A stretch of 64,000 nucleotides of DNA, taken from assembly GCA_963837395.1 (NCBI GenBank), contig CAWINI010000001.1, positions 248,001 through 312,000 on the forward strand, read 5' to 3'. Numbering within the stretch: position 1 is the first letter of the stretch; each line of letters starts with the position of its first letter. The translations under genes and the position numbers were made by a program. The DNA comes from CAVZQN01 sp963837395. GTDB taxonomy: Bacteria > Acidobacteriota > HRBIN11 > JAKEFK01. Shown one piece after another: positions 1-8,590 of the stretch. Below the pieces are notes generated by a model. That model was not told the DNA's origin, did not search any database, and saw nothing but the letters and a program-made list of their open reading frames with translations.

Positions 1-557
1 GAATCGCCATTCTTTATCCGACTGCACAATTCGTGCACCAGATTGTTCTTCCCTTTATGAATGCGGTTGGAGAGAACTGGAAGTCCGGTCGAATTACGAT
101 TGCACAAGAACACCTGGCAAGTGCAAGTTTGCGAAATTTGCTGGGATCTTTGCTCCGTTATTATTTGCGATTGAACTCAGAACCAACACTTCTGCTTGCC
201 ACTCCCAAAGGGGAACTTCATGAATTCGGAATTTTAGCCGCTGCGATTTTGGCAATTTCAGGTGGACTGAATGTATTGTATCTCGGGAGAGATCTTCCCG
301 CGGAGGAAATCATTCATACTGTCAAGCAAACTTCACCAAAGGCAGTTGTTCTGGGATGGAAAGCAGCAAATGGAAGCGAACAATCCTTGCGTGAAATCAA
401 ACAACTTTCAAAAAAGTTGCCACAAAAAATGGAACTCTGGGTAGGTGGTGTGGATTCTGAAGATTTGCAACAAGAATTAAAAAATACACGTGCCATTCAC
501 ATTCCTGATTTTAAAGCTTTGGAACAACATCTGAAACGCTTCGGCTGGCAGCAATAA
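1..557 (+). CDS. CarH/LitR-like B12-binding regulator, C-terminal part (5' end outside window)
   Basis: The reading frame is open from base 3, so the gene enters from the left; the internal GTG at 33 is not the real start. The visible part is the cobalamin-binding half of a MerR-family, light- or B12-responsive regulator. Near the N-terminal edge is a W-x9-EH motif (W of ENWKSG, EH of AQEHLAS), the signature of the four-helix cap in CarH. It is followed by a Rossmann-like B12 domain with an E-x-H-x-x-G motif (GELHEFG) carrying the presumed lower-ligand histidine. The DNA-binding domain would lie upstream of the window. In the family, adenosylcobalamin drives tetramerisation and repression, and light releases it. 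A VOC protein follows 25 bp downstream. Confidence 0.85.
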   Translation, partial: IAILYPTAQFVHQIVLPFMNAVGENWKSGRITIAQEHLASASLRNLLGSLLRYYLRLNSEPTLLLATPKGELHEFGILAAAILAISGGLNVLYLGRDLPAEEIIHTVKQTSPKAVVLGWKAANGSEQSLREIKQLSKKLPQKMELWVGGVDSEDLQQELKNTRAIHIPDFKALEQHLKRFGWQQ

Positions 558-582
558 CACAGCATACTAGGTTTGATAGATC

Positions 583-981
583 ATGAGCAGATATGTTGAT
601 TCGACCGAACAACTGGTAACCGAAATTTTGGTTAAGAATATTAAAGAGTCTGTTCGTTTCTATTCCCTTCTAGGTTTCCAGCTCCTTCGTGATGGAGGTG
701 ATTTCGTGGAACTCACCTGGGAAGATCACCGGCTGTTTTTAGCCGAGATTTCTGCATTCCACGAACGTCCTTTTGTAAATATGCAATCACGTCCTGAGTT
801 TCCGGTGGCAAATATCCGGGTAATGGTTCCGAATGTTGATCATTATTGGCAGTTGGTCAATGAGATCGGTGCGCAAATTATCATTCCGATTTCAGATCGC
901 TATTATGGTTTGCGCGATTTTACTATCGCGGACCCTGATGGTTTTGGAATCCGATTTGCCTCCAATCTGATAGATCCTTAA
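583..981 (+). CDS. VOC (glyoxalase/bleomycin-resistance) superfamily protein
   Basis: A 132-residue protein with the paired beta-alpha-beta-beta-beta architecture of the vicinal oxygen chelate superfamily. The N-terminal half contains VKNIKESVRFYSLLGF and the C-terminal half DPDGFGIRF, the usual closing motif near a metal or substrate ligand. The length fits a single-chain VOC domain. The substrate cannot be told from sequence. The gene follows the B12 regulator after 25 bp and may be co-transcribed with it. A decayed fragment of a close paralogue lies at 34835-34975, so the family was once duplicated here. Confidence 0.85.
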   Translation: MSRYVDSTEQLVTEILVKNIKESVRFYSLLGFQLLRDGGDFVELTWEDHRLFLAEISAFHERPFVNMQSRPEFPVANIRVMVPNVDHYWQLVNEIGAQIIIPISDRYYGLRDFTIADPDGFGIRFASNLIDP

Positions 982-1175
982 CTGACTCGCATCCGTTTTG
1001 TTTTGTGACAGCTTTCCAAGATTTTGTCTCTTCATAAGACATAGTTGTTATTGATATTTGTAACACTCCGCTTTCGTTCACGTCGCCTACCCAATTAATT
1101 GTTCACTGGCATATTACTTGCTCCATCAAACCATCTATTTGATAACAATCGAGCTCTCTCGAAGGAGTCGTACAC

Positions 1176-2624
1176 ATGTTAAAGAAAATATTCTACACAG
1201 CCTCTGTAATTTTCATTTTAGTTTCCGGAGCTATCGCGCAAGAAACTTTGAAGACATTGACACTTTCCAATGTGTTCACAAATATTGCTGGAACTCCACG
1301 CGTCGCTAGAAACGCATCCAAAAATCTCTGGCTTGTTGCCTGGCGGCAGAATCCCTCCAAGATAATGGGAAGGCTTGTTCAATCAGATGGCACACTTGGT
1401 CCCGTTAAAACGATGGTTTCCAATGTTACAGCTTTCGAACAAAATTTTGATATCTCTTATGATTCAACCAATTTCACATATTTGCTGGCATTTGAAACTG
1501 CTCAAGGACTGATGACCCAATTTTTTGATGCAAACTTTGTCAAGAAAGGATCACCAACATTAATCGAAGGTGGTGTTACGAATAGCGGACCACGACTTTC
1601 TTATGATTCCAATGGAAAAAAATTCTTGATTTTTTGGTTATCGGTTCAGGACGGTATTCCAGACCGTGTATTAAAAAGCCGGACGCTTGATCCAAGCGGA
1701 AAACCTTCCATTGATATCCGTGTTCTTGCTACGGCTGGTGCTGGCAAAGTGTGGTCGCCTGGATCGGTGTCCACAAATCAGCTGAACGGAAATCGTGTTG
1801 TGATGTTGTTGGAAAAATCAGGCGCTGGTGGAAGCTTAGTTGGATTTGATGCGAAAGCGGACGGCGCGTTACTGCGGCCTGCTCCATCGCGTTTTCAACC
1901 CACCACTGCCGGATTAAACACAGTCGGTGATAGCAGCTTTTTAGATACAGGTACAGGATTTGGAATATGGAATGATAAGAGTTCAATCAAGTATCGCAAG
2001 ATTAATGCAACTGGAAGTTTCGCATCGGGAACTAGATCTATTAATAACGTAGCAGATGCGAATAGCGCAGTTACAAGCATCGTTCTGGATTCACGCAACA
2101 ATTTATTCTTTGGTGTATGGACCCACGCGAACAGTGTACAAGCTGCCGGAATTTCAACAAGCACGGGCGACATAACCAAACAGCCGTTTCAAGTTGCAAC
2201 ATCTTCGTTGAGTCAAACTCGCAATGCTGCTACCTCTTACGATCCACAAACCGGTAATGTGTTCGTTGTTTGGGAAGATTCCAATCAACCCGGTTCTACT
2301 GTTAGCGGTGCCAATGTTCAATTTAAAATTCGTGGCGCAATCTTTTTCATTGCGCAACAAAGTACTCAATCCAATGTGAGCATCGGCGATGATTTCTTTT
2401 CACCTGCGCAGCTAACTGTGAGTGTTGGAACCACTGTGATATGGACAAACAACGGTTTCAGTTCGCACACAGTTACCAGCTCATCGGGAGGCGTTTTTGA
2501 TAGCGGGCTTCTACAAAGAGGAACTATGTTCCAGTTCCGTTTCAGCAATGCTGGATCTTTTCCATATTTTTGTAGGGTTCACGGACAAGTAATGTCCGGA
2601 ACAATTACGGTTAACGCAAATTAG
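1176..2624 (+). CDS. Secreted protein with C-terminal cupredoxin (plastocyanin-like) domain
   Basis: A 482-residue protein beginning with a signal peptide (KKIFYTASVIFILVSGAIAQ). The start is supported by GAAGGAG shortly upstream. The central 350 residues are beta-rich, resembling a repeat propeller or exported-protein fold with SYDS motifs, and have no assigned activity. The last 85 residues form a blue-copper domain: an SSHTVTS histidine, then YFCRVHGQVMSG supplying Cys, His and Met ligands in type 1 copper spacing. Export to the periplasm or outside is likely. The central part may position the copper domain; a redox role is inferred, with no visible partner. A hairpin follows the stop codon. 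Confidence 0.8.
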   Translation: MLKKIFYTASVIFILVSGAIAQETLKTLTLSNVFTNIAGTPRVARNASKNLWLVAWRQNPSKIMGRLVQSDGTLGPVKTMVSNVTAFEQNFDISYDSTNFTYLLAFETAQGLMTQFFDANFVKKGSPTLIEGGVTNSGPRLSYDSNGKKFLIFWLSVQDGIPDRVLKSRTLDPSGKPSIDIRVLATAGAGKVWSPGSVSTNQLNGNRVVMLLEKSGAGGSLVGFDAKADGALLRPAPSRFQPTTAGLNTVGDSSFLDTGTGFGIWNDKSSIKYRKINATGSFASGTRSINNVADANSAVTSIVLDSRNNLFFGVWTHANSVQAAGISTSTGDITKQPFQVATSSLSQTRNAATSYDPQTGNVFVVWEDSNQPGSTVSGANVQFKIRGAIFFIAQQSTQSNVSIGDDFFSPAQLTVSVGTTVIWTNNGFSSHTVTSSSGGVFDSGLLQRGTMFQFRFSNAGSFPYFCRVHGQVMSGTITVNAN

Positions 2625-2636
2625 AAGCAGATATTA

Positions 2637-2676
2637 AGGCCCGGTTTTCGTAGCGCACCATTATAAAGCCGGGCCT
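2637..2676 (+). terminator. Hairpin after the cupredoxin gene
   Basis: AGGCCCGGTTTT pairs with AAAGCCGGGCCT (12 bp with one G-T wobble) across a 16-base loop. It starts 12 bases after the stop at 2624. There is no clear U-tract, so it may be a weak terminator or an mRNA-stabilising stem. Confidence 0.5.
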
Positions 2677-2869
2677 CGCTTATAGAATCTCTCGAATCTT
2701 TTCAGTGGGTCTTCCGATTACAGCTCGCACATCACTTTTTTTCATAACCATTACCTGGATGTTTCCCAGTTTGGATTTTTGCAAATTTGGTGGAACGAAG
2801 CAACTCGAGTTGTTTCATGACGCGGTACCGTTTACAAAAATGCACTACTTCGTTCGTATCCATAATGAG

Positions 2870-4144
2870 ATGCATCCTTTTTTGAAAATCCGATCATTTG
2901 TATATCTTTTATTCCTATTTTTCGCTGTATTGTTTGCGGTGGTGAATGTAATGGGGAATGTTTGGGAGAAGAGAGCCCAGGAACACTGGACCAAAACATT
3001 TGGACAGATCGATGATCTTCAAAAAATATTTCCGGCGCGATCGGACAACGACTCCGCGGTTCAACTCAAGAAGCTTGCCACGCGGCTAGGGATCGAATTT
3101 ACAGTACCTCACGAAGAGGATCAGTTTTCACCTATATATATGGATGCAGTACGGTATAACGGCCTCAAAGGCGGTAGCGGACCCATCGCTAAATATATCC
3201 GCAAACAACTTGAGCGTCCCGATGCCAGAGTGGATCCGCCGGGAGATTTAATCTCCTCGTATTTGAAAGATTATGGCCACAAATTAGATGCGGTTCGAGA
3301 TCACATTCTCACCTCACCTCCGGTGATATGGAGACAGAATTTAAATGGTTGGGACCAGGACAACACTCCGGATTTAGCGAAGCCAATGTTATCCGGAATC
3401 GTAAGGTTACAAAAAATAATGGTGACCCGTGCGCTTGAGCTGACTGCACGTCAGAATTTTGAAGAAGCCGAACATTACTTGGACGCAGGATGGCGGTTGA
3501 ATGAAGCGCTTCGAACACATTCTCATGTGTTATCGCAATTGATTGCTTTATATGTGGATTACCATTGGCTTGGTGTGATTCGGAAGCTTCCTGTAGGCAT
3601 CCATTGGACCCGTAAAATTGCGGAACATGATTATCGCGATTCTTTTTTGAAAGCGTTTCAAGTGGATGCATGGCTGCTTTGGAGATGGCGCGATGTGCCA
3701 TTGATGGACAATGCAATTTTGGATCCGGTATTACATCCGTATGTTCGTTTTTGTGTTGCAGCGCATTTGGAAAAGGAGCGGGAGGAAATTGCGGCGCTGC
3801 GCGGCTTGAATCCATGCAATTTGCATGGCGATGATTTTTTTGATGAGCCTGAGGAAACGAAGTGGAACCTCGTTGAGCCGGAACGATGGCCTGGTAAGAA
3901 AAAGGAAATCTATGGCAGGTTAATCAAGCTGGATATCGATCGTGAGTTGAGTGCGAAGATCATTCGTGCAAAACATGGTTTCCTGCCGCACGAAAACAGC
4001 GAGTGGAGCGCCGCCTGTTCCGATGGGATTTGGGAGTATCGCACATTGCTGGATGGCACAACTTCCATTGTATACGCCGCGCCTTTGGAATTGCCTGTGC
4101 TACCTCCGCCAGAGCTGCCCACAAAATTTACTTTGAAGCCATGA
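2870..4144 (+). CDS. Membrane-anchored protein of unknown function
   Basis: I do not recognise the family. From the ATG at 2870 the product is 424 residues. A short basic N-terminus is followed by one strong membrane segment (FVYLLFLFFAVLFAVVNVMG), and a mostly helical soluble domain follows that would face the periplasm. ATG 2840 and GTG 2705 are in-frame alternatives; none has a clear ribosome site, and 2870 was chosen because it puts the membrane segment right at the N-terminus. The C-terminus is proline-rich (LPVLPPPELP). No catalytic motif is seen. It lies 32 bp before the HIT gene. Confidence 0.6.
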   Translation: MHPFLKIRSFVYLLFLFFAVLFAVVNVMGNVWEKRAQEHWTKTFGQIDDLQKIFPARSDNDSAVQLKKLATRLGIEFTVPHEEDQFSPIYMDAVRYNGLKGGSGPIAKYIRKQLERPDARVDPPGDLISSYLKDYGHKLDAVRDHILTSPPVIWRQNLNGWDQDNTPDLAKPMLSGIVRLQKIMVTRALELTARQNFEEAEHYLDAGWRLNEALRTHSHVLSQLIALYVDYHWLGVIRKLPVGIHWTRKIAEHDYRDSFLKAFQVDAWLLWRWRDVPLMDNAILDPVLHPYVRFCVAAHLEKEREEIAALRGLNPCNLHGDDFFDEPEETKWNLVEPERWPGKKKEIYGRLIKLDIDRELSAKIIRAKHGFLPHENSEWSAACSDGIWEYRTLLDGTTSIVYAAPLELPVLPPPELPTKFTLKP

Positions 4145-4176
4145 TTCGGATTTGAGTTAGGTATAATCAACTTCGA

Positions 4177-4566
4177 ATGATGCCATCCGAATGTATTTTT
4201 TGCAAAATGGATCCTCACCGAATCATCGCGGAGACTCTATTAACCTTTACAATCCGCGATGGCTTTCCGATTTCACCCGGCCACACGCTGATTATTTCCA
4301 AACGTCACTTTTGTTCATTCTTCGAAACGACTCCTGATGAAGAACGCGAACTGCTGCAAGCATTGCGCGATGCAAAAGCGCAATTGGATTATGAATTCAA
4401 TCCGATGGGTTACAACATCGGAATCAATGATGGAAGCGCTGCTGGCCAGACGATCCCCCATCTCCACATTCGCTTGATTCCGCGCTATGAAAGAGATGTT
4501 GAGGATCCGCGCGGCGGCGTGAGGTGGATTATTCCGGAGAAAGCTAATTATTGGAACAAACCATGA
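4177..4566 (+). CDS. HIT family nucleotide hydrolase
   Basis: A 129-residue HIT-domain protein. It shows the N-terminal CIFCKM metal-binding pair typical of many bacterial HIT proteins and the histidine triad HLHIRLIPR (H-phi-H-phi-R, with the third histidine replaced by arginine). The triad is preceded by a conserved GYNIGINDGSAAGQTIPH segment. HIT proteins cleave phosphoanhydride or phosphoramidate bonds of nucleotides; the arginine in place of the last histidine is worth noting because galactose-1-phosphate uridylyltransferase-like members also vary there. The stop overlaps the ATG of the next gene (ATGA at 4563-4566), so the two are probably translationally coupled. Confidence 0.85.
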   Translation: MMPSECIFCKMDPHRIIAETLLTFTIRDGFPISPGHTLIISKRHFCSFFETTPDEERELLQALRDAKAQLDYEFNPMGYNIGINDGSAAGQTIPHLHIRLIPRYERDVEDPRGGVRWIIPEKANYWNKP

Positions 4567-5634
4567 AGGTTCCGTCAGCTGAAAAGCAAATCCGTTTTTT
4601 GAATAATATTCAAAGGCTATTTACAGAAGGCGGATTTACAGCGACCTACAAATATGCGCTTCTTATGGCCCTTGCAGACTTATCGGTCGCATTCGAACCG
4701 GCTGCTGGCGCTACAGCATATTTCTGGATTGAAGACATTTGCGGAGAAATTCATTGGATACTACTGGAACCACACCGTTCCTTACAATTCCCGAAGCAAC
4801 GCAGGTGCCATTCTTTTTCAAAACGTGAATCCTGAAAAAGGAGCGGTGATCTTAAAGTATGTTCAAGAAATACGGAAACTAAGCGGAGGTTCAATCAGTA
4901 CTGCCCGCAAAAACAAGAAGCTGTGGAACTCCTATAAAAGCAAAGTTGCAAGACTGATCGAAAAGATGCCGCTGAATAAACTACAAACGATCGGTACCGA
5001 ATCGTTTTGCTTTCTATATGAAAATCCTGATCTAAAGAGTTATGGAGGGAAACTTCATCTGAAGCCAGGAGTAGCATTTCATTTTCGAAGATTTTATCCA
5101 TTGATCCGTTCGATGATTCAAGAGGGGTGGATCCGTTATATTCGCGAGTTGAAAGCGAACCGCAATTTGCTTGGAACGGTGAACGATTTGGGACAATTCT
5201 TATTCGGATCGAACCGCCAAGATCTTTCTGTGTTTCGTGAGATTCTGCTTCCGATTCAAGAAGGACAATGCTTCTACTGTTTGCGTACACTTTCCGGAGA
5301 TTCCAGCGATGTTGATCATTTCATTCCATGGACTCGATATTCGCTGGATCTTGCACACAACTTTGTGTTGGCTCATTCGACTTGCAACAATAACAAGCGC
5401 GATTTCTTGCCAGACATTCCGCATCTGGAACGTTGGATCACAAGAAATAAAACACGCGAATCCTATCTGCGCGAAACTTTCGACCGTGTGAATCTCCTTC
5501 ATGATCTGAACGCAAGCATTCATGTTACCCGCTGGGCCTATGAACAAGCAGAACTATCCGGCGCTTCCGTTTGGTCTGCGAAAGACATCATTCACCCGCT
5601 TGCTCCTGATTGGAAATCAGTGATTGCTTTCTAA
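4563..5634 (+). pseudogene. HNH endonuclease, frameshifted
   Basis: The gene begins at the ATG overlapping the HIT stop and reads in frame to about 4720 (ATYKYALLMALADLSVAFE). Homologous sequence then continues in another frame (TFAEKFIGYYWNHTVPY) to 5634, so one indel lies between about 4705 and 4740. The C-terminal part has a complete HNH core: CFYC, then DVDHFIPW, then FVLAHSTCNNNK. The metal-binding cysteines and the catalytic histidine are intact. It is either a recently inactivated nuclease or a sequencing indel. The coupling with a HIT gene is unusual. No specificity can be inferred. Confidence 0.75.
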
Positions 5635-5660
5635 GAGAGTTCCTGCGAATGGTATGAATT

Positions 5661-5683
5661 GACAGGAAAGCCTCTACTTGCAT
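5661..5683 (+). repeat. 23-bp repeat, copy 1
   Basis: Twenty-three bases beginning GACAGGAAAGCCTCTACT recur exactly at 7363-7385. Both copies lie between small toxin-antitoxin genes. The preceding bases are also similar (ATGAATTGACAGG versus ATGAACGGACAGG), suggesting a shared duplicated spacer. Confidence 0.8.
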
Positions 5684-5724
5684 ATCGTAGAAGTATTGCT
5701 TGTCAATCTATATTTTGAGAAATC

Positions 5725-6153
5725 CTATTCGCCCTCAGAACGCTCCAAGAAATCCAAAGGCGTTAAGATGCGGCAGTGAATGCCGTTCTCTAGCAGCTTT
5801 GCGTGAGGAACTGCAAGTAAGTCTTTGTCTCCGGTTATTAAAAAGTCTGCTGCTACCTCTTTGCATAATGCAAGGTAATGGTCATCCTTGGCATCTCTTG
5901 ATACCGCAATAGTTTTGGTGACAGATACCATTTTAGCCATCTGAATTAGTTCAACAATCTTTTCCTGCACAAACGTGAGTTGTTCTTTAGACAATTTCTT
6001 AATCAACTTCAGAAAAACGCCATTCAATTCCTGTTCAATCGATTTCGAAAAGTAAACAGTGTCTTCCTTCATCGCACGCACGACCGCCTTTAATGGATTA
6101 CCTCCAAAAGCCGCAGATATGATCACGTTGGCGTCAATGAAGACCTTAGCCAT
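5725..6153 (-). CDS. PIN-domain toxin
   Basis: A 142-residue putative ribonuclease of the PIN family. The N-terminal KVFIDANVIISA supplies the first acidic residue, a mid-protein glutamate (IEQELNG) the second, and SRDAKDDHYLALC followed by FLITGDKDLL the third and fourth, which together bind Mg2+ or Mn2+. The length is normal for single-domain VapC-like toxins. It overlaps its antitoxin by 8 bp (6146-6153), the usual arrangement with the antitoxin first. It should cleave RNA when free, and the cognate antitoxin should neutralise it. Confidence 0.88.
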   Translation of the reverse strand: MAKVFIDANVIISAAFGGNPLKAVVRAMKEDTVYFSKSIEQELNGVFLKLIKKLSKEQLTFVQEKIVELIQMAKMVSVTKTIAVSRDAKDDHYLALCKEVAADFLITGDKDLLAVPHAKLLENGIHCRILTPLDFLERSEGE

Positions 6154-6379
6154 AGATGTCGCGTCTGGCGCGATCCAGTGCTTTCAATGCTTCCTTTTCG
6201 GATATTCCGGCTTCGCTTAGAACTCGACCTACTTCCAGCAGAAGCATTTCTGCACTCTTGTCTTTTACCGGAACAAGGCGTGCCACAGGCTTTTTGCGCT
6301 TCATGATCACAATTTCCTTCCCCTCATTTAAATATTTCACCGCATCTTGTTTGAATTCGCGGACACCGACATATTTCAT
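6146..6379 (-). CDS. Phd/YefM-type antitoxin
   Basis: A 77-residue antitoxin upstream of and overlapping the PIN gene. The N-terminal half (VGVREFKQDAVKYLNEGKEIVIMKRKKPVARLVPV) has the Phd/YefM pattern: a helix for DNA binding followed by a beta hairpin ending in VARLVPV. The acidic helical C-terminus probably wraps the toxin. An AAGGAG ribosome site precedes the ATG. ACAATTGT at 6411-6418 could be part of an autoregulatory operator, but this is only suggestive. Confidence 0.82.
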   Translation of the reverse strand: MKYVGVREFKQDAVKYLNEGKEIVIMKRKKPVARLVPVKDKSAEMLLLEVGRVLSEAGISEKEALKALDRARRDIYG

Positions 6380-6520
6380 GCTCGAAACTCCTTGCTAATT
6401 TGATGTTACCACAATTGTAGGAATATTAAGGAAACAGCACAAGAAAATCAGATATTAAAAAGGATCAGCAATCTGAGGCTGCGATTTCGCGAGAGTACAT
6501 TCTGTACTAGACTTGATCGC

Positions 6521-6567
6521 TGTATAATTTCCCGGCATGGAAAGTCTACTCAATTTAATCTAGATAA
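6521..6567 (+). pseudogene. Relic of an mcrB 5' end (promoter plus first codons)
   Basis: TATAAT at 6523-6528, eight bases, then ATG GAA AGT CTA CTC AAT and a stop mirrors the start of the mcrB fragment at 7983. There TATAAT is also eight bases before the GTG, and the first eight codons agree closely (M-E-S/R-L-L-N-L-I). The copy ends after eight codons at the edge of the HepT/HicB chimera. It looks like the footprint of a duplication or recombination event. Confidence 0.6.
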
Positions 6568-6979
6568 CAGGTCTGAATGATGGCGTGGGAATCGGCTTGC
6601 CTTCTGCACGAGCCGCTTCGAGCCAAGCTTCCTTCGCGATCTGCACTTGTTCTAATGCTTCGGATTGAGTTTTTCCAAATGCGGAACAAGACACCAAATC
6701 ATCCCAGACCAACGCATCGTCAACATCTATGTATCCGTGAATCAAAATATTGCGAAAAGCAATTATCCGGCGGTATTCAGCAATACGCGAGGCAAGCTTC
6801 TCATCGAGTTTGCTGAGTTTTGACATCGCTTCTCCAATAATTTCAAACTTCCTTTCCACTGCGCTGCGTAACATTGAATCGCTTGTGTAGTCCGTGAATT
6901 TCTTGTCTTTTGTGAAGTCTGAGATCTCGGCAGCGGCTTTCTGAATATCGTAAAGATACTACTTGGCTTCAAGCTGCAT
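6560..6979 (-). pseudogene. HepT-like (DUF86) toxin with internal stop, fused to a HicB-like C-terminus
   Basis: From the ATG at 6979-6977, which overlaps the end of mntA, the frame reads MQLEAK, then a TAG at 6961-6959, then YLYDIQKAAAEISDF and on into an intact HepT core. That core holds ERKFEIIGEAM and the RNase motif region FRNILIHGY (R-x4-6-H). After VWDDLVS the sequence changes to CSAFGKTQSEALEQVQIAKE and WLEAARAEGKPIPTP, which is the C-terminal half of a HicB antitoxin. It is therefore a chimera of two toxin-antitoxin families with a nonsense codon near its start. An ATG at 6874 could still give a truncated product. Confidence 0.75.
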
Positions 6980-7277
6980 AAAACAAAATCTTGGTACGCT
7001 CAATCGATTCACGGAAGTATGGATTCTTGATCGCAGATTCAACAACTAAATCGATGGAACAGCGGAAAAGATCCTGCAAATCTTCGAGCAGTCCGAAATA
7101 TCGGTCGGCATACCCCTTCACTGGAAGGGATTCAAATTCAACCAGGAAATCGAGGTCACTCTTTCCTTTTACATCTTGACTCAGGGCAGCAGATCCAAAG
7201 AGTTCCAGCCGTCGGACACCATAATGGCGGCAAAGCTGTTCCAGTGCTGCCTTTTGTTGAATCGTAGTGAGGTTCAT
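6969..7277 (-). CDS. MntA-like minimal nucleotidyltransferase antitoxin
   Basis: A 102-residue protein with the pol-beta nucleotidyltransferase signature GSAALSQDVKGKSDLDFLVEF (G-S-x10-D-x-D) around residues 27-47. A third acidic strand (SIDLVVESAI) lies near residue 80. In characterised pairs MntA AMPylates and inactivates the HepT RNase encoded next to it. Here the downstream partner overlaps by 11 bp but is broken and chimeric, so this gene may be an orphan antitoxin. Length and motif are complete. Confidence 0.85.
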   Translation of the reverse strand: MNLTTIQQKAALEQLCRHYGVRRLELFGSAALSQDVKGKSDLDFLVEFESLPVKGYADRYFGLLEDLQDLFRCSIDLVVESAIKNPYFRESIERTKILFYAA

Positions 7278-7362
7278 TTTGATTGATCCTTAGTCAGGTT
7301 TTCCTCTATTCGCTATATAAAAAGCATGGGGCCTAATCTATATCAGGGGTATCTTATGAACG

Positions 7363-7385
7363 GACAGGAAAGCCTCTACTTGCAT
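7363..7385 (+). repeat. 23-bp repeat, copy 2
   Basis: Exact second copy of the 23-bp sequence at 5661-5683. It lies in the 211-bp spacer between mntA and the RelE-type module, which otherwise shows nothing recognisable. Confidence 0.8.
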
Positions 7386-7488
7386 TTGCTTACTATTATG
7401 ACCATCGTGAACATAACGGAGCAATCTCATTGAGTTCGGTGGTGCTTTAATTTGCAAGAAGATTGAACCATGCAGTATATTTAATGCC

Positions 7489-7698
7489 ATGAAGAAAAAC
7501 ACCGCATTAAAAGGAATTCAATTTGTTACTGACCCTAAAGGTAAAAAGACAGCTGTGCAAATTGACCTTAAAAAGCATCGAGAACTGTGGGAAGATTTTT
7601 ACGACGTTCTCATTGCGAAGCAGCGTAAGGATGAACCTCGCGAATCATTTCGGTCAGTGAAAGCTCGTTTGTACCAAGCACGCAAACTGGATGCCTAA
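7489..7698 (+). CDS. Small antitoxin upstream of RelE
   Basis: A 69-residue charged protein ending ARLYQARKLDA, directly before and overlapping a RelE toxin by 8 bp. The sequence (VTDPKGKKTAVQIDLKKHRELWEDFYDVLIA) resembles short Phd-like antitoxins: a beta hairpin then an acidic helix. The assignment rests mostly on the overlap with a toxin gene. Mutual neutralisation and autoregulation would be expected. Confidence 0.75.
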   Translation: MKKNTALKGIQFVTDPKGKKTAVQIDLKKHRELWEDFYDVLIAKQRKDEPRESFRSVKARLYQARKLDA

Positions 7699-7951
7699 TT
7701 ACAAGATTGTCTTTGCGAGATCGGCTCGTAAAGAGCTTGAAAACCTTCCGAAAAGTATTGTGCAGCGAATCATTCCAAAAATTGAAGATCTGGCAAAGAG
7801 TCCGCGGCCTTCCGGCTGCCGAAAAATCAAAGGAGCCTTCGATCTCTGGCGGATCCGAGTTGGTGATTACCGCATCGTTTATTCAGTCAGCGATACAACT
7901 CGAACAGTTGATGTCATTCGCATTCGTCACCGGCGCAATGCGTACGAATGA
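7691..7951 (+). CDS. RelE/ParE-family toxin
   Basis: An 86-residue protein with the RelE fold pattern. The N-terminal YKIVFARSARKELENLPK is followed by the core GAFDLWRIRVGDYRIVYSV and the C-terminal VDVIRIRHRRNAYE. Basic residues in RIRVGDYR and the C-terminal RHRRNAY are typical of ribosome-dependent mRNA interferases. It starts inside the last codons of its antitoxin (ATGCCTAA). Complete and apparently intact. Confidence 0.88.
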   Translation: MPNYKIVFARSARKELENLPKSIVQRIIPKIEDLAKSPRPSGCRKIKGAFDLWRIRVGDYRIVYSVSDTTRTVDVIRIRHRRNAYE

Positions 7952-7982
7952 GGGATGCCTCATCGCGGTATAATCTTTAGGC

Positions 7983-8514
7983 GTGGAAAGATTACTCAAC
8001 TTAATCTACAGCAGCAGCCTTGAAAACTGGAGTGACCGCTGCAAAGAAGCATTCAACGAATTATTTGGCGCTGCTCATGGACGCTACCCAGAAAAAGCGC
8101 AGAAAGCTGTTGCACTTCGTTCACCCGAGTTCAAAGAAGATAGTGGAGTTCCGTTTGCCGCACTGATTCATCCGCAAAATCCGAATTCAGGTCCATATGG
8201 CGGGATGAGCTTTGTGATTTTTCCCGCAAAAGACGCACCATGCTTAATCGCCATGGGTGTAGGAACCCAGGGCTTAAGTCCAGATGAAGATGTGCTCGGA
8301 CGCCCAGGGCATGCACGCAAAGTTCAAGCAATCTGTTCGTGGTTAAACAAAAAGTGTGGCCAAGGGAAAATGGTAGCGTGGGCCAAACAGATCCTGTACG
8401 CACCGATATTGATGTCCCTGAAAATATTAAGGAATCCTTCCCTCTTTATGATTTCGTCTTTCAAAGATATGGCAAGGTTCTGTATGCGATCTTTTCCCTG
8501 ATCTGCATTACAAT
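7983..8514 (+). pseudogene. mcrB N-terminal fragment (first copy), frameshifted
   Basis: A GTG start (MERLLNLIYSSS) eight bases after TATAAT opens the N-terminal domain of an McrB-like GTPase subunit, with GGMSFVIFPAKD and GVGTQGLSPDEDVLGRPGHARK. At about 8390 the homologous sequence shifts frame: after WAKQ it continues as DPVRTDIDVPENIKESF and YDFVFQRYGKVLYA. It runs into a REP-like element at 8515. The Walker A segment that should follow is absent. The remaining pieces are at 8591-8805 and around 10219-10405. Confidence 0.75.
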
Positions 8515-8584
8515 TTAACCGCAGAGCACGCAGAGTTCGCAGATTTTCTTTATCTCAGCGATCTCCGCGAACTCTGCGGTAAAT
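8515..8584. repeat. REP/MITE-like palindromic element, copy 1
   Basis: A roughly 70-bp imperfect inverted repeat. ACCGCAGAGCACGCAGAGTT on the left pairs with GAACTCTGCGGT on the right, with a short AT-rich centre. It sits exactly where mcrB loses its Walker A region. A near-identical element lies at 8808-8877 and a half-element at 37587-37610. No coding capacity. Confidence 0.85.
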
Positions 8585-8590
8585 CCTTCG

